This document shows, piece after piece, positions 48,914 to 61,375 of a stretch of 64,000 nucleotides of DNA. Under the pieces are notes generated by a model. That model was not told the origin of the DNA. It searched no databases and was given only the letters and a program-made list of their open reading frames with translations. Location: positions 1-64,000 of the forward strand of contig WSUB01000014.1 of assembly GCA_019633425.1 (NCBI GenBank), given 5' to 3'. This DNA comes from Tulasnella sp. 424 (lineage: Eukaryota; Basidiomycota; Agaricomycetes; Cantharellales; Tulasnellaceae). The position numbers and the translations under genes are program-made. How positions within the stretch are numbered: the first letter of the stretch is position 1; every line of letters starts with the position of its first letter.

Positions 48914-50875
48914 ATGAACTCGATAGATCTCTACGAATTCTCCGACTCGACCTCTGGGACCGCGACACCCTCGGCGGCGCCAACAGCGGCTTCCGCACCA
49001 CAGCCCAGCTTGGAAGAGGAAGTGAATCAAGTCGTGAACCAGCTTGGCAGGTTCTGGGGAGGATTTAAGAGGCAGGTTCGTGAGTTTCCTACCAACTCGA
49101 CCTACTGAATCGATCTAATCTTATCTGGTTTGATGCCCTGGACCCCTCCGACAGAGCACCGTTGCTCTCGAGACCGCTCGGAAGGACTTTAGTCAAGTCG
49201 TAGTTCAAGCTCAAGCCGAACTTGGCAAGATTACAACCACGACTGGTACTGCATCGACGTCAAGAGCTGCCGGGAGTAGCACTGAGGCATCAGCCGCAGC
49301 AGGCAACGATTCCCCAAGCACCGAGGAGGAGCCGTCTACCCCAGGTCCTTCGACCGATAAGGGTAAACAGCCAGAGTCTCCCAGAGCATCTGTCGAAAGA
49401 TCCGGCTCTCCAACTACGCCGACTCAACCTTCCATCAACTCCTTTTTCTCCCGTCTTCAATCCAGTCTCCCCCCACAATTGGCCCCTGAATCCATCACGC
49501 AGACTTTGCAAACCATTCAGAAGCAAGTTCAGCCTGCGCTCGCCACCGCCCAGACGGCTGCTTCTACCGCGGCTTTGCAGGCCCAACATGCCGCTTCCGC
49601 TGCTGCATCGCAAGCTTCTCAAGCCATGTCGCAAGTCGACGTCAGTCAGTATCAACGGTCGTTGAGCGGTAACTTCCGCAAGTTGCAAGAAGCCCAGGCA
49701 CCAATGTTAGCTCAAGCTGAGAAACTGGCGGAGGAGGCTCGTCACCGTAGCGAGACGCTGCTCAAGGGAGCTGGCGAGTACTTAAAGGACGCTGTCAAGG
49801 TTGTTCCTCCCGAGGAAGGCTCCGGAGGAGTAGTTGGGGCTTGGGACGGGAGCGACATCTGGATGTATCCATCGCCTATCGGAACCGCAGGCTGGGGTGG
49901 TAGTGCTGGTGCAAAGGCGGTCGAAGAGGACAAACCCAGGAGGAGCGGCGATACCATGACGTACGCTCGCGTGAAGCGCGCAGACGCTCTGCTCGCGAGG
50001 TTGAAACACGATCCGGAATTGGTTAAACTCGGTCCTGAAGCGGATGAGACTGTTCGAGAGAATTATCTCAAGTTCGTCGGGGAGGAGATTGACGGCAAAG
50101 GAGGAATTGAAGGAGACGTTTGGAGTAAGAAGGTCAAAGAGGCATTGTCCGATGAAGCTGACGGGACAGCGTTGAAATCAACGATGGATACCTTGGGTGA
50201 GGGGCAACAGGGCGTCTCAAAACGACTAACTAACTGGCCTGTCTCTCTTTAGTCCCATTCGAGATGACGGAAGAAACGTTCTGGACTCGGTACTTCTTCC
50301 GCGTACACCAAATCCAAGAGGAAGAGGCGAAGCGAAAGGCACTTCTCCAAGGTAATCGTCATTATAAAGAGGTTGGAAACCGTGTTTCTGACGGCTACGC
50401 GCATTCATCAGCCACTACTCAGGAAGAAGACTTCACATGGGACGACGAAGACGAGTCTGAACCCACCACATCTCCCACTACTACCAAGGGGAAGTCACTC
50501 GTTCCACCCGAACAGGCCGCTAAAGCTTCCACACCAACACCAACGAAGTCAAATACCCCCACTCCCACTCCCGCTCCAGAGCAACCAGCCACCGCAGGAG
50601 CGTCTTCCAGCCTGGAGGCTCCTGCAAAGGCCAAGGCCGAAGCCGCATCTGTCCCGTCGAGCTCTGCTGCTAGCCCGAGAGAGAGCGAAGAGAGCTTCGC
50701 CGTTGTTTCGACCGGCATGATTAGCAAGGAAGTGAGTAGCAAGGGTAGCGAAGAGGAAGAAGACGAAGAGGAAGAAGACGACGAGGAAGAGGATGAAGAT
50801 GATGACGAGGAGGAGGACGAGGAAGATGATGATGAGGAGGGAGAAGGGGAAGACTCCGAGTCTGACTGGGAGTGA
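48914..50875 (+). CDS. BSD-domain protein with acidic C-terminal tail
   Basis: Three exons: 48914-49075, 49155-50196, 50253-50875; 608 aa. N-terminal helix (LEEEVNQVVNQLGRFWGGFK), an Ala/Gln-rich coiled stretch, then the BSD domain around ARVKRADALLARLKHDPELV to MTEETFWTRYFFRVHQI. The FW pair and the helix spacing are the family signature (Dos2/BSDC1-type proteins). A Pro/Thr/Ser-rich linker and a run of about 40 Glu/Asp residues end the protein. BSD domains occur in transcription and membrane-associated adaptors; the exact role here is not known. Confidence 0.78.
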
Positions 50876-51111
50876 GAGCGCAAAGGATCTGCGTTTCCTT
50901 TGAACACGTATATAAGGGCGGTTCGTTTTGGATATCTGAACGATGTTTATATTTGTAAGATTACTTGCCCCTCTCGATTGTCGTAGTTGGATATTCTCCC
51001 CACTGGCTTGGATGTACTTATCTGCTCACCACGAGCGAAATGAAGGAAGAAGTTGTAAAAACACGAGTTGTATTCCCGATGATGATGCTGACAATACTCC
51101 AATAAAATATT

Positions 51112-51992
51112 CTAAGCGTAGAGTCCCATTGGCCAATACGCCATCGGGTCGTGAGGCGTGGGGGGAGATTCTTTGGGTTCCCATTTGCTGAGGCTTGGTG
51201 GACGAGGCGGCAGGTTCGAGGGAGTGAAAGTCTTCTTGGACTCTGCAACGATTGCGATGGCGCTTGTGAGTTCCGGGTGGCCGTCTGAGGTCGTGATGGC
51301 GGTTTCTTTGGATGACCTGAAAACCAAAGGACCAACGTTCCAGTGAGCTTTTGTCGGAGGTGGACACTGCGAATAAGGAATTTATGTGGAGGAACGTACG
51401 CCTGAACCTCGGGAGCAGTGAGCAACAGCTGTGCCAGCTCTTGTTGACCGACTACGGATAAACGAGGGTACATCCTCCGGACGTCTCGTTTCCAGTATGG
51501 GTTTTGTGCTGGGTCGGACGCTGGCGTTGGTAGAATTACGACCCGTCATTCATTATGTCTAGAAATGAGGGAAGGGTGCGATACAGCGAACCTTTAGTTG
51601 CGGGAGTAGCATAATGCTCTGGCCGTTGACCGGGAGGTGGGTAACGGTGTTCGGTCGGGAGAGGCAGGCCTGAGGAGATTTCCGGGTTGACTACGGTCGC
51701 ATCGCCTGTATGGTATTTCGTTCGAATAGTCAGAGAGACATGAGAGGTGGGTTCGGAGCTGGACGAAGAAAGTGCGTACGGAATTTCTTCCAGAATCCTT
51801 TGGGAGCGAGGTGGTACAACTTGTCGTCGGCAGATTTCTGGGATTTGGACACAAAACGTATTCGAAAAAGCACGCCATTGTCAGCGTCTCCCACAGACTT
51901 TTTGAGAAGCAACTAATAGTACGAACGGCAGCGTATCCCCTCCGGGAGATATAAGCCCCTCCTCGGTTGAGTGTTGAGCGAATGACGGTCAT
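51112..51992 (-). CDS. Probable complex I accessory subunit (fungal 21-kDa type)
   Basis: Five exons on the minus strand, about 195 aa. Start MTVIRSTLNRGGAYISRRGYA looks like a mitochondrial presequence. It continues with KLYHLAPKGFWKKF, VVNPEISSGLPLP, RYPPPGQRPEHYATPATK and NPYWKRDVRRMYPRLSVV, and ends AYWPMGLYA. The NPYWKRDxRR.YP.LSVV block matches what I recall of fungal NADH:ubiquinone oxidoreductase 21-kDa-type subunits (NUZM-like). It would sit in the membrane arm of complex I. The first intron needs a GTTCGT donor and is the least certain part. The assignment is from memory of the family, not from alignment. Confidence 0.6.
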
Positions 51993-52638
51993 GGGAGAAA
52001 TAGGGAACGAATGAACGGAAGGCAGTTGGGAATGCAACGGAGGTTTCAGACCAATCGGTGTGATGGAATGAGAAGATGCCGTGTTTTGTCCCGCGCCATC
52101 TTCTCTCAGGACAGCACAGCTTCGAAAGACGCTGAGTGAGCGCGAGAGAAATACACCATCTACCGCCAACCGTCGCGCAATCCCAACCCCGCGTTTGCTC
52201 ATTCCAAGTCAATAGGTTCTCACTATGGCGCATTCGACTCCGGCCACGTATATATTATATATACTCATGGGTTGGGTTAATCTAAGCTACCTCCTCGGAA
52301 CTTCCGTGAAACTTGGAATGAAAGAACCTTTCACGGTTGACGCTTGGCCGGGATAGAATGGTGCCATTCAAACGGCAACGCAGGTCATTATTATGACTTT
52401 GAGTAGCGGGCTGCCGAATTTGCTGGGGTGGTGGGGGGAATGAAACGGGGCGGGGCAGCGCTTTGTGCTTGGAAGGTTGCGAACGATGGTGCGAGACTTT
52501 CGGGAGAGAGAGTCGTATAAGAGGATGAGCAATACCCCCTCGGAACGCGAATTACTTACCTTGCATTGCACCCAAGAAAATCTCCTCTTGAACTAGACTG
52601 GTTCAACTCTCTCGACGTCGACTTCCCTCTCATCCTCA
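51993..52638. promoter_or_regulatory. Divergent upstream region
   Basis: About 0.65 kb between divergent genes. A TATA-like TATATATTATATATA stretch lies at about 52249-52263. No gene. Confidence 0.4.
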
Positions 52639-53827
52639 ATGGCGGTCCCAACTTTCGCAGCCCCCCAAGCTCGCCACGCAGCAGCAACCATCTTCATCAA
52701 AACACCCTCAGCGTCGGAAGTCGACCCTTCGTCGAACCCAACAACATCGAGCTCTGAAGCGTTCACGGACGCTCCCTTTACACCGAATACCACCTCCTCC
52801 TCCTCATCTGATTCGTCGCGCGCCACGACGCCCGAGGTTCGCGACCCTCACCTTCTCCCCACCTTCACATCCTCTTCACTAGCGAGACCATCTTCTCCGG
52901 TCCTCTACCTCCCACCTCTCTTATCTTCCTTACCCCCAACGTACCCACACATTGAGCCTCCAACGGAGAGACCTCCCCTGCGCACGGAAACTCGTTTGCC
53001 TGACATTGATCCTGCGAGTTTATCCCTGCACAAGGCTCTCCATCATTTCCATCCAAACCATGGCTATGCCGCCTTACCGTACGGCGACGCGTTCAATTGG
53101 AACGAGTTGGAATTGCCAGAGGATGAAGAGAGGGAGTGGTATGTTGTCGCCTTCCGGAGTAGGAGGAAAGAAGGAAGTGATGGGTCTCGTACGTCCCCGT
53201 CTTTGATAATGCCCTATGACAAAGTCGTTTAACGGTGTCTTTTTTTTTCTTGCTTACCTTTAGCGCTTTACGAAGCTGATAGATTAGCTCATGAGGAAGC
53301 AGTCATGAACGGCGGTGTAAGTCCTCCGCCCTTCTGCCTTTTTGATATCGGAATTTGCGCCTGACCCTCGTTTTCTTCCTTCCTCCGTTTCTCTGATGGC
53401 GACATCCCATCATCATCAATTCGCTTCCTTCAAATTCCCGGGTTTTCGCTAGCTCATCATGTACTGGTAAGTTTTCCGTTTCTCTCGCAAGCCACCTTCG
53501 CTTCCGAAGGTGTAAACCCCTCCCTCCACCGCGTCCCTCCTGTGCTGCGCCCAAGGCCATTCGCTCACATGGTTACTCGGGTTGCTCTTTGAATGGAATA
53601 GGTACGGTGTTCCAGATCCCACTACCGGCCTCAACCTAGCCACCTGCGTATGGCAATCCCGGATGCACGCTGTCGCTGCGAACTCGCGACCCCACCATAT
53701 CCGGGCGATGAGATTGGCTGCGGCGTCGTACGAAGTTTACACCCTCGAACGTCATGTGTTGAGGAAGGAGAAAGGAAGTAAACATGTTAGTGTTGAAGAG
53801 TTTACTGGAGGCGAAGTCGGGTGGTAA
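52639..53827 (+). CDS. Conserved fungal protein of unknown function (possibly UPF0643-like)
   Basis: Four exons: 52639-53188, 53264-53316, 53453-53466, 53602-53827; 280 aa. The N-terminal half is Ser/Thr/Pro-rich and probably disordered. The conserved C-terminal half reads MYWYGVPDPTTGLNLATCVW followed by QSRMHAVAANSRPHHIRAMR and LAAASYEVYTLERHVLRK. This pattern recurs in many fungal proteins without known function and resembles the fission yeast UPF0643 group as I remember it. Exon 3 is only 14 nt, but it is needed to keep the LIMYW segment in frame. No signal peptide or membrane segment. Confidence 0.7.
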
Positions 53828-54968
53828 AAGTATGAAGACAAGAAGGAGACCGGAATGCCGAGGTGAGTTCTCTCCTTGCCGATCGTAGATGCCGAGCGGC
53901 CTGGCGGAGAGGTTGTGGCTTGCCGACCGAGCCGAAGATCTGATGTTATGTCCTTTTTCAGGAGGCGTAACAAGATCCTTCCTTTCGATGTTGGAAATTC
54001 GCTGATTGCCGGAAGAGAGAGCGAGTGCAACGTTTTGGTGGCGACCAGGTTTTTTTGAGACATGATGATGGAACCCTGCGGCCACAAGAAAGCGGAGCCC
54101 GACTGTTTGAGGATGTCCCTGTGGCACTTCCTTCATTGATAAGTCGTCCGGGTCCAAATACTTCCGGCAGACTTGACGCTTCTTCTCTTTGTTACTCTAC
54201 TCTGTTATTCCCAATGCTCTGGGCCCTCCAGCCTTTTACTACTAGATGCGGACATACAATCATGTGCACGTTGCTATTTGTTTTATATAACCCCCACACG
54301 CTGATTCCTCTTTTGATCATGCTGGTGTATGTCTCATTTCAAACCCCTGTACATGTGACCGTCTGTCACACATACACCTCTCCGCCTGGACGTACCCTTT
54401 CAGGTCAATGCCGCCCATGTGAGCATAGAGTCGACGGGTCCGGCGACGGCGGCTCGGCCACGCCCGGCGTTGAGCAATTTGGTGGTTAATCCCCGACTTT
54501 CATCTAAGTATGCTCTGCCTCCAATGATAATTTGTGTTCAGGAGTGTGAAGGCATCTAGGGAGCACGATACTCAATCCATGAGCCAAGCTCGGGACTTTT
54601 TGCCAGCGGAACCGTATGGCGATATCCTTGATAAAATGAACGGGCGAGTATATACATCTGGGAATGTGTTTTCCTGAATGGGAAATACACAAGGGAAGGT
54701 GTTCTTTGGGGGTAGCTGGAAACGGGCGTCTCTGACTGGTAGATAAAGAAACAACAACTGCTGACAAATGAACAAATAACTACCGCGGTGTACGTCACTC
54801 CGGGTCCGAGGATCTATAATTGCACGCTGTATGTCCATCAGCCTATCATATTGCGAGGATTATGATCGTGATAGTAGATGACGAAACGGTCGATCCTTCT
54901 TCTTCAATTCCGCAGCTCAAACGCTCGCAAAGTCTACTCGAGCATTCCGACCCCCTAGCATCTATTTT
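53828..54968. other. Intergenic, no gene seen
   Basis: About 1.1 kb between two plus-strand genes. Short open frames on both strands, none recognisable. Confidence 0.4.
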
Positions 54969-57653
54969 ATGCTAAGAGCTCTTCGTCAACCTCCCCTTCG
55001 GTTCTCTGTTCTTCTCCCCCTTTCAAGATCTTTTTGCACTACACCCATCCCCAGAATGTCAAGCGGCGTTACGACCATTCCAGTCTTGGATGCATCCGAG
55101 CTCCAAGATGGCCAAATGTACGGCAGACCCCCTCCTTCCCTCCACATAGTCTTAGCTTCAGAAGACCACCGTTACAATCAGCTGATGATATGCCTGGTCT
55201 TTGGGTTTGGGTGGGCTCAATATCACCTTTTATAGGAAGCAAGTCGAGTTCGGTAAAGAGGGAAAAGTCCTGCTATCAAAAGTCCGAGGCCGTGTGCAGG
55301 CGACGTCAGCGTTTTGCACGCACTATGGTGCACCGTTAGCTAGTAAGTGCGACACTCTAGGCTCTATTAGGGTTTATCCTGTTGCTCATGGAATTTCCCG
55401 GTCAGAGGGAACTCTGGAGTCGAGCGGGCGAGTTGTTTGCCCCTGGCACGGAGGTGAGTAGGCGTTCCCCGTTTCGGCGCCCTCCGTCCTCACCCCTTTT
55501 CTCTATATCGTCACACAGCATGCTTCAACGTCTGCACCGGAGACATCGAAGATGCACCAGCCCTCGACGCAATCCATTCCTTCCCATGCGAGGTCAAAGA
55601 TGGAAAGATCTACGTCACGGCCAGGGAAGAGAGCACCCTGAAGAACAACATGTCTAGACCTCCGGCCGTCTCCTCTCTCGTTCTCGACTCTCCCGACCAA
55701 GAGGCGGTTGTGATCGTTGGTGGAGGTGCTGCGACTATTCATGCGGTCGAGTCGTTAAGATTGGTGGGCTTCGATGGGATTCGCATTCGGGACGCCTCTC
55801 GATACTGATGACTTTTCGACGACCCAGCACGGTTTCGGCGGGTCTATCACGGTTCTCTCGAAAGAAGGCTACGCTCCGATCGACAGGTGCGAAGAGTGCT
55901 GAGTTATGATATTATTCTTCGCACTCAGAAACCCTTCGCAGAACGAAGCTCTCCAAGAGTCTCCTGACGGACTTGTCAAAGCTCCAATGGCGCACTCCAC
56001 AACAGCTCAAAGAGCGATACAACGTCGACCTGAGAAACAACGTCGAAGTTACCGCCGTCGATACCGACAACAAGACGGTCACCGTTGGTGGATCCGAGCA
56101 AGTCAAGTACACGAAACTCATTTTGGCTACAGGCACGACTCCAAGGAGACTTGGTCTTGAGGGAGAAAACTTGAATGGAGTGAACGTCTTGAGGCAGGTC
56201 CCAGACGCCGAGAAGATCAGTGCTGGTAAGTGGGTTTTGCTATAATGGGGGGGACGACGCTAATTCTCTGCGCTCGGAAATACCATCTTTAAGGTGTTCA
56301 AAAGGGAAAGAAACTCGTCGTCGTAGGAAGTTCCTTCATTAGTATGGAGCTCCTCATCGCCGTGCAGAAGAAAGAACTCGGGGCGGTTCACGTCGTAGGA
56401 AGTTCAAAAGTACCTTTCGCGAAAGTCCTAGGGGAGCAAATCGGACAATCTATCATGAACGTGAGTCACTGTTCCCTCTGTATCTTTCTTTCTTCTTCTT
56501 CTATTGCGTTCGCTCATTCGTCTTCACTCTCTATTCGTCGTAATCCTCTACCTGCATATAGTACCACCAAAAGAACGGCGTTCAATTCCACATGTCCGGC
56601 GGCCTTGCATCCATCAAACCCAGTGCAACAGACCCTTCTTCCGTCGGCTCGGTCGTCCTTAAAGACGGAACGGAAATCGAAGCTGATGTGGTCGTCCTGG
56701 GAGTCGGTGTTCGACCCGCAACAGAGTTCTTGAAGGGTTCCAAACTCGAAAGCACCATACAGAAAGACGGAGGGTTGAAGGTCGATGGACAGCTGAGGGT
56801 GGAAGGTTTCGAGGACGTTTATGCGATTGGTGCGGGACCCCTTCGCGTGTTCTTGAAATGCGAGAAATATCGCATGATTGACTGACGGAGGATGTTCCGT
56901 AATAGGTGACATCGCGGTTTATCCTCAAGCTCAAGGTGGGGTCTTCAAGAGAATAGAACACTGGAATGTGCGCCATATAGGATCTGCTGCTTCGTGAAAT
57001 GCGAAATGCTTATGGGGACGGGATGGCGTAGGTCGCGAGCAACCACGGTAGAGCGGTAGGAGAGACCATCGGCAAACGCCATGACAAACTCGCTGCCGGG
57101 TTCAAGAAAGTACCCATCTTCTGGAGTACACGTACGTGTTTCATAGAGGCATTGGTGCATCCGCAATGACTGATGCTTTGGATGGGACGTGTACGTGTCA
57201 CCAGAGGGAATGCAACTTCGCTATTGTGGCATTGGCGAAGGGTGGGATGACGTCATCATCAAGGGCAACCCAGATGAGATGAAGGTAAGACCAATCCTGT
57301 TCGGCAACAGTAGCAGCCTTTGCTAAAGACCTGGATTGGTTTTATTAGTTCGTCGCTTACTATTGCAAGGAGGGCAAGGTCATCGCGGTGGCAAGGTATC
57401 GTGGAAAGGATTGAGCTTTCTGAGAGAGGCTGGAAGCTGACTTTTGCCTGGGGGGTCCCTCTCGCTCGCAGCATGCAAATGGACCCAATCGTTACTCGCT
57501 CAGCGGAACTTCTTCGGTTGGGTATCATGCCAACTCCCGAAGAGCTTCGTGGTGGAAAGGTTGGACAAAGTGTTGGCTCTGGCCCCCAACACCAGCTGAC
57601 CCGTGAATCTTCCTCTACAGGACCTTTACACCGTGGATCTTGCAGGAGCTTGA
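54969..57653 (+). CDS. AIF-type oxidoreductase with N-terminal Rieske domain (AIFM3-like)
   Basis: About 13 exons. The N-terminus (MLRALRQPPLRFSVLLPLSR) looks like a mitochondrial presequence. The Rieske [2Fe-2S] domain has CTHYGAPL and CPWHGACFN, supplying the Cys/His pairs; it is completed across the introns at about 55342 and 55452. The FAD-binding start is VVIVGGGAATIHAVESL, then VLSKEGYAPIDRTKLSKSL and LILATGTTPRRL. The NAD-binding part is KLVVVGSSFISMELLIAV. DVYAIGDIAVYPQ closes the FAD site, followed by a C-terminal domain ending GKDLYTVDLAGA. It keeps the redox residues, so it probably transfers electrons from NAD(P)H. Vertebrate AIFM3 has the same domain order. It runs convergent to the methyltransferase gene 153 bp away. 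Confidence 0.85.
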
Positions 57654-57806
57654 GACGATTCCGGCCTCTTGTTTCTCTTTACCACATTGTACAGTTACAA
57701 CTTTCAATTAAATTGCAAAAGATGTATCACCCTGTGAAACTTTCGCTGATCGAACACGCGCAGCACTGGAATGAGCCAGCCGTAAAGTACTGTGGTAGTT
57801 TGGAAC

Positions 57807-59687
57807 TCACCTTTGAGCTGTTCCCTCTTCTTCTCGGTCTCTCAAAGGCGTCCCTTTGGCCGGGTGCAACCGACGCTCCAACGCGGCAATGTGCGCTGGA
57901 CTAGCTTTGCAGCAACCACCAATGAGGACCCCACCCCAAGGCGTAAACAACCCGGTCTCCTCCGACAATACTTCGTTCTCCTCTCCTTTGGTCGAAAAGG
58001 TACCACCTGACGTTCCTGCCGTTATGCCTGTCTCAACGGCTTCGAGGACCTCTTCGGCCCATTTATCAGCTGGAGATGAAGACTGCTCGACCCAAGTCCT
58101 GTGAATGATGTCGTAATGCGTTCCTCCGTTCGGATAGACAACAAGCCAAGGAAAGGGCGCTGCTGGGCGCTTGACCTCTCGTGATCGTAAAGTTTCGGAC
58201 ATCTCCTTGATCAACTGGGGGAGATATTTCGGTTCAGTGCAGTTGATGCCGATGCCGGACGGCATGTTCGTCGCAATCGCCCAAGCCGAAGAAGCCGAAG
58301 AAGTTTCAGCTTCTCCCAAGAAAACGGTCTCGACGATCGTCCGTACGTCGTACTTTGGACCTCCTACCCAGCGCTCCTCGGGGAAACGTCCGCCTGGAAA
58401 TACGAACGAGATGTACCATGGCTTCATTGCCCAAGAAACCCCGCTTCGGTCATGCATCTCCGACTGGAGTCTAGCCACAGCCTCGCGAATGGCTTTCGCC
58501 TCTCGCAGTAAGGGCGTAGTCTCGAACGCCACAAGATCGATTCGAGACCAGGTTCTTTCGTCTTGCGCAAAGACCCTCAATCGACGCAAGTGGAAGTCGG
58601 TCAGGGCCGAGTGCGACGCTAGCTCTTCGGATGGAATGGAAAATGACGGGGCAGTCGAGATGGCAGCTTTCTCGGAACTTGGCGGGGGTGGCAAGACGAA
58701 CGAGTTGGTCTGGACGGTCTCGGTATCGGGGTCGAAGCTGCAGGGACCGAATGGCGGTGGGTAAATGGCGTCGAATTCCTGTGCATACGGAAGCATTGCT
58801 CCGTAAGGTCCCAAGGAAAGGCAGACTTTGTGATCGGGACGCTGCCGAACCGAAGATGTCGAGGGAGTATCGAAGGTCGCGGTGGTTGCCGAAGTGGTGC
58901 TATTGACGTGCCCCCTGTCCAATCTTTGTCGGACATCATCTGCGATTTTGACCGACTCCCTCATTAAAGCTACAGCATCTGCTTCGCTATATCCCGCTCG
59001 TTCGTACGTCTCGAATGATGCTTGATACCTACGCAAATCACGTTCACGATTGTCATGTCGATCGTCGTGAAATTAGGCGCCATTAAGTCTTTAGACCTTT
59101 AAGCTTTGACCGCAACAGCTAGGGGCAAGGGACTCACGTGGAAGTCGAAATAACCCGACTTCCCGCGCGGAGAAATGCTTCATGAAGGCGACCTAGTAAG
59201 GCAGGATTGTTTTGAATAAGGCTCGCCGACCATAATGGCGAATCCGTGATCGTTTGAGAGAAGTCGTCCTCGAGAGTTGTCCCCTAAGCAATTACGAGAG
59301 AAGGGAATTAGAGGAATTAAATTGGAGTCGGCAAGGGGTGCGGCGGCCATGGGCTAATGGCTCATTCTCGGCTTGATTTAAACGAGCAGAGACAAAAAAA
59401 GCAAAGTCTTGGCTGACAATCAGGCGTGGAACAGTCATCTGCGCAGCAATGATGCACTGACAGACGCCCAATAATCTCCCGCTCGCCAGGTTGAGGGAAC
59501 AAGGATGAGAAAAGGACGGCGGCCGGTGCGACAGGCCGAGCACTCTCAAACCGAGAAGACTCACCATTCCTCCATCCAATAAGACAAGTGGAATACCAAA
59601 CAAGGCTGGGCTACCCTCCACGAGCCCAGGGAACTCATCCTGACTCGGTCCGAACACTTCCGAAAAGTCTGGAATCGGGGGTGCCAT
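57807..59687 (-). CDS. Homocysteine S-methyltransferase
   Basis: Three exons on the minus strand: 59687-59565, 59283-59138, 59028-57807; 496 aa. Motifs: VLLDGGMGTTLEDDF at the start of the barrel, LWSASLIQNNPALL, RVISTSTYQASFETYERAGY, VAFETTPLLREA, GINCTEPKYL and GGCCKASPAHIAAL. The last holds two of the zinc-binding cysteines; GINC provides the third. The enzyme makes methionine from homocysteine with S-methylmethionine or S-adenosylmethionine as donor. The protein is longer than bacterial MmuM (about 310 aa) because of loops after VCLSLGPYGAML and before GGVLIGGCC, which is usual in fungi. Intron 1 is unusually long here (281 nt). Confidence 0.9.
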
Positions 59688-60532
59688 CTTGTCCCACTGG
59701 CACGGAAAAGGGGGAGGAAGGGGGGTAAATCGTCGATATTGAGAAGCTCAGATAACCAAGGCGATGGGTTGAGCCGGCCTTGCTGCTAGGTGGCGTGAAC
59801 GTGTCGGCAGCGTTTATTGACTGTAGGGTTCTGTTCGAGCCTGCCCTGGAAGTTCTTTCCACGTTGCGGACTTCCAATGATATCAGATCGTACGTTTCAC
59901 GGCGGAAGTTCCCGAGCACAACGTACCAGTGGATGTTTTGGGCTCTTAACGCTCAGAATAAGAACAAGTGTTGCAAAAGCGTCGAGATGACCACGGAGAA
60001 ACTTGTGAATGAGGCCTAGGATCGTTGTGAGAAAATAGCACAAGCCATTCAGACCCGATGATGGCACAGCACCCTCTTCCTCAGACCGCTTTCGTACAAT
60101 TAGCCTTGCAAGTACGGCTTCGGTTTCGTACGGCGCTCGACGGTTCCTTTAACCGCTCCACTGGTGAGATGGGTCTGTCGTTGGATTCCCGGAGTTTTTC
60201 TAATGTTGCACAATAATTGTGGGTGTAAAGTCGTGAATCCTAGTGTATGTGTGACATGGTTTAGGATACATCGTTACAATTTCATGAGAACAATACGTAC
60301 ACGACGTTGCGTTTCTAGTGAGCACAGTGGTAAGGGAGGGGCAGGGTGAGAGCGAAGCTGGTGGGGTCCAAGCTGAAGTCGCCGCTACCTCACGGAACGC
60401 GGCGACCTGTCTGTTGTCAACGCCACGTCCTCATTGCAGCCCGCCGATCCGTCAACCATTCCGCCACAACCTTGACCAACCTCAATTCTTCCGGATTCAA
60501 AAAACGGTTGCCCAAGACAAGTCAGGATGACT
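59688..60532. promoter_or_regulatory. Divergent upstream region
   Basis: About 0.85 kb between the methyltransferase and SPC3 start codons; no gene supported. Confidence 0.4.
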
Positions 60533-61375
60533 ATGCATAGCGTTTACCAGCGGGTAAACAACCTGAGCGCGTTTCTGTCAACGTGTCTCTTCACTTTGGC
60601 CGCGTTGATCACCGCAACGACGTTCGTCTTGCAACCCACCTCAGAAGTGGCATCAAAAGGGAATTCATTGGCCGTTGAACATGGTGTCATGTGAGTTTGG
60701 GCATTCCGCGCGAACCTGAGAACGGAGCTGATGACGTGTGGCTTTGGAACCACAGCCAGCAGAGGAGAGTGGGCTACTATGGCCGAGTCCACGATACCGT
60801 CGATTTGAACTTTAACGTTACTGCGGGTATGATTCCGTACCGTGGATCACGAGCGGCATAAAATGAAACTTACCGTGCCGTTCGTTCTTCCAGACCTTTC
60901 TCCCATCTTCCACTGGAACACTAAACAACTCTTCGTTTACATCACCGCCGACTATGATCACGATAGTGCAGCAAAGGGTGGACGAAAGATTGTGAGTCTT
61001 GGTTTCTTGTTTTGATAAGGTGTACTACTTGCCTGACCAGGACGGGCCTTCCAGATCGACAACCGCGTCGTGATCTGGGACAGAATCATTCGTGATAAGG
61101 AAAGCGCAAAGCTGAACCTTGTCAAACAACGTGCAAAGTATCCGTTGAGAGATTACTCAAAGTCGTGGGAGTAAGTCAACCATTCGTCCTAATGGCTTTC
61201 CCAAGATCGCACCGTTGACGTCTTGCGCTCGTCCGACAGCAACGCTTTACCGGCGCACTACACCCTCCATTACGACGTGATGCCTTATGTTGGAATCCTC
61301 ACCTCCGGTACTGCAGGTCAGACGACCAATCCCGTGAAATTCCCCAACAAGAAGGGCAAGTCGAAAACATGGTAA
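60533..61375 (+). CDS. SPC3: Signal peptidase complex subunit 3 (SPC22/23 family)
   Basis: Five exons: 60533-60690, 60756-60826, 60894-60991, 61055-61170, 61240-61375; 192 aa. An N-terminal membrane anchor (FLSTCLFTLAALITATTFVL) follows VYQRVNNLSA. The lumenal domain has DLNFNVTADLSPIFHWNTKQ, LFVYITADYD, NRVVIWDRIIRDKESAKLN, KYPLRDYSKSW and TLHYDVMPYVGVLTSGTAG. This is the complete family pattern. The protein is an essential non-catalytic part of the ER signal peptidase that would process the secreted hydrolases in this window. An in-frame ATG two codons upstream (60527) is an alternative start. Confidence 0.92.

Noticed and set aside
50419..50907. Minus-strand frame with a long Ser run
   Set aside because: Antisense of the Glu/Asp tail of the BSD protein.
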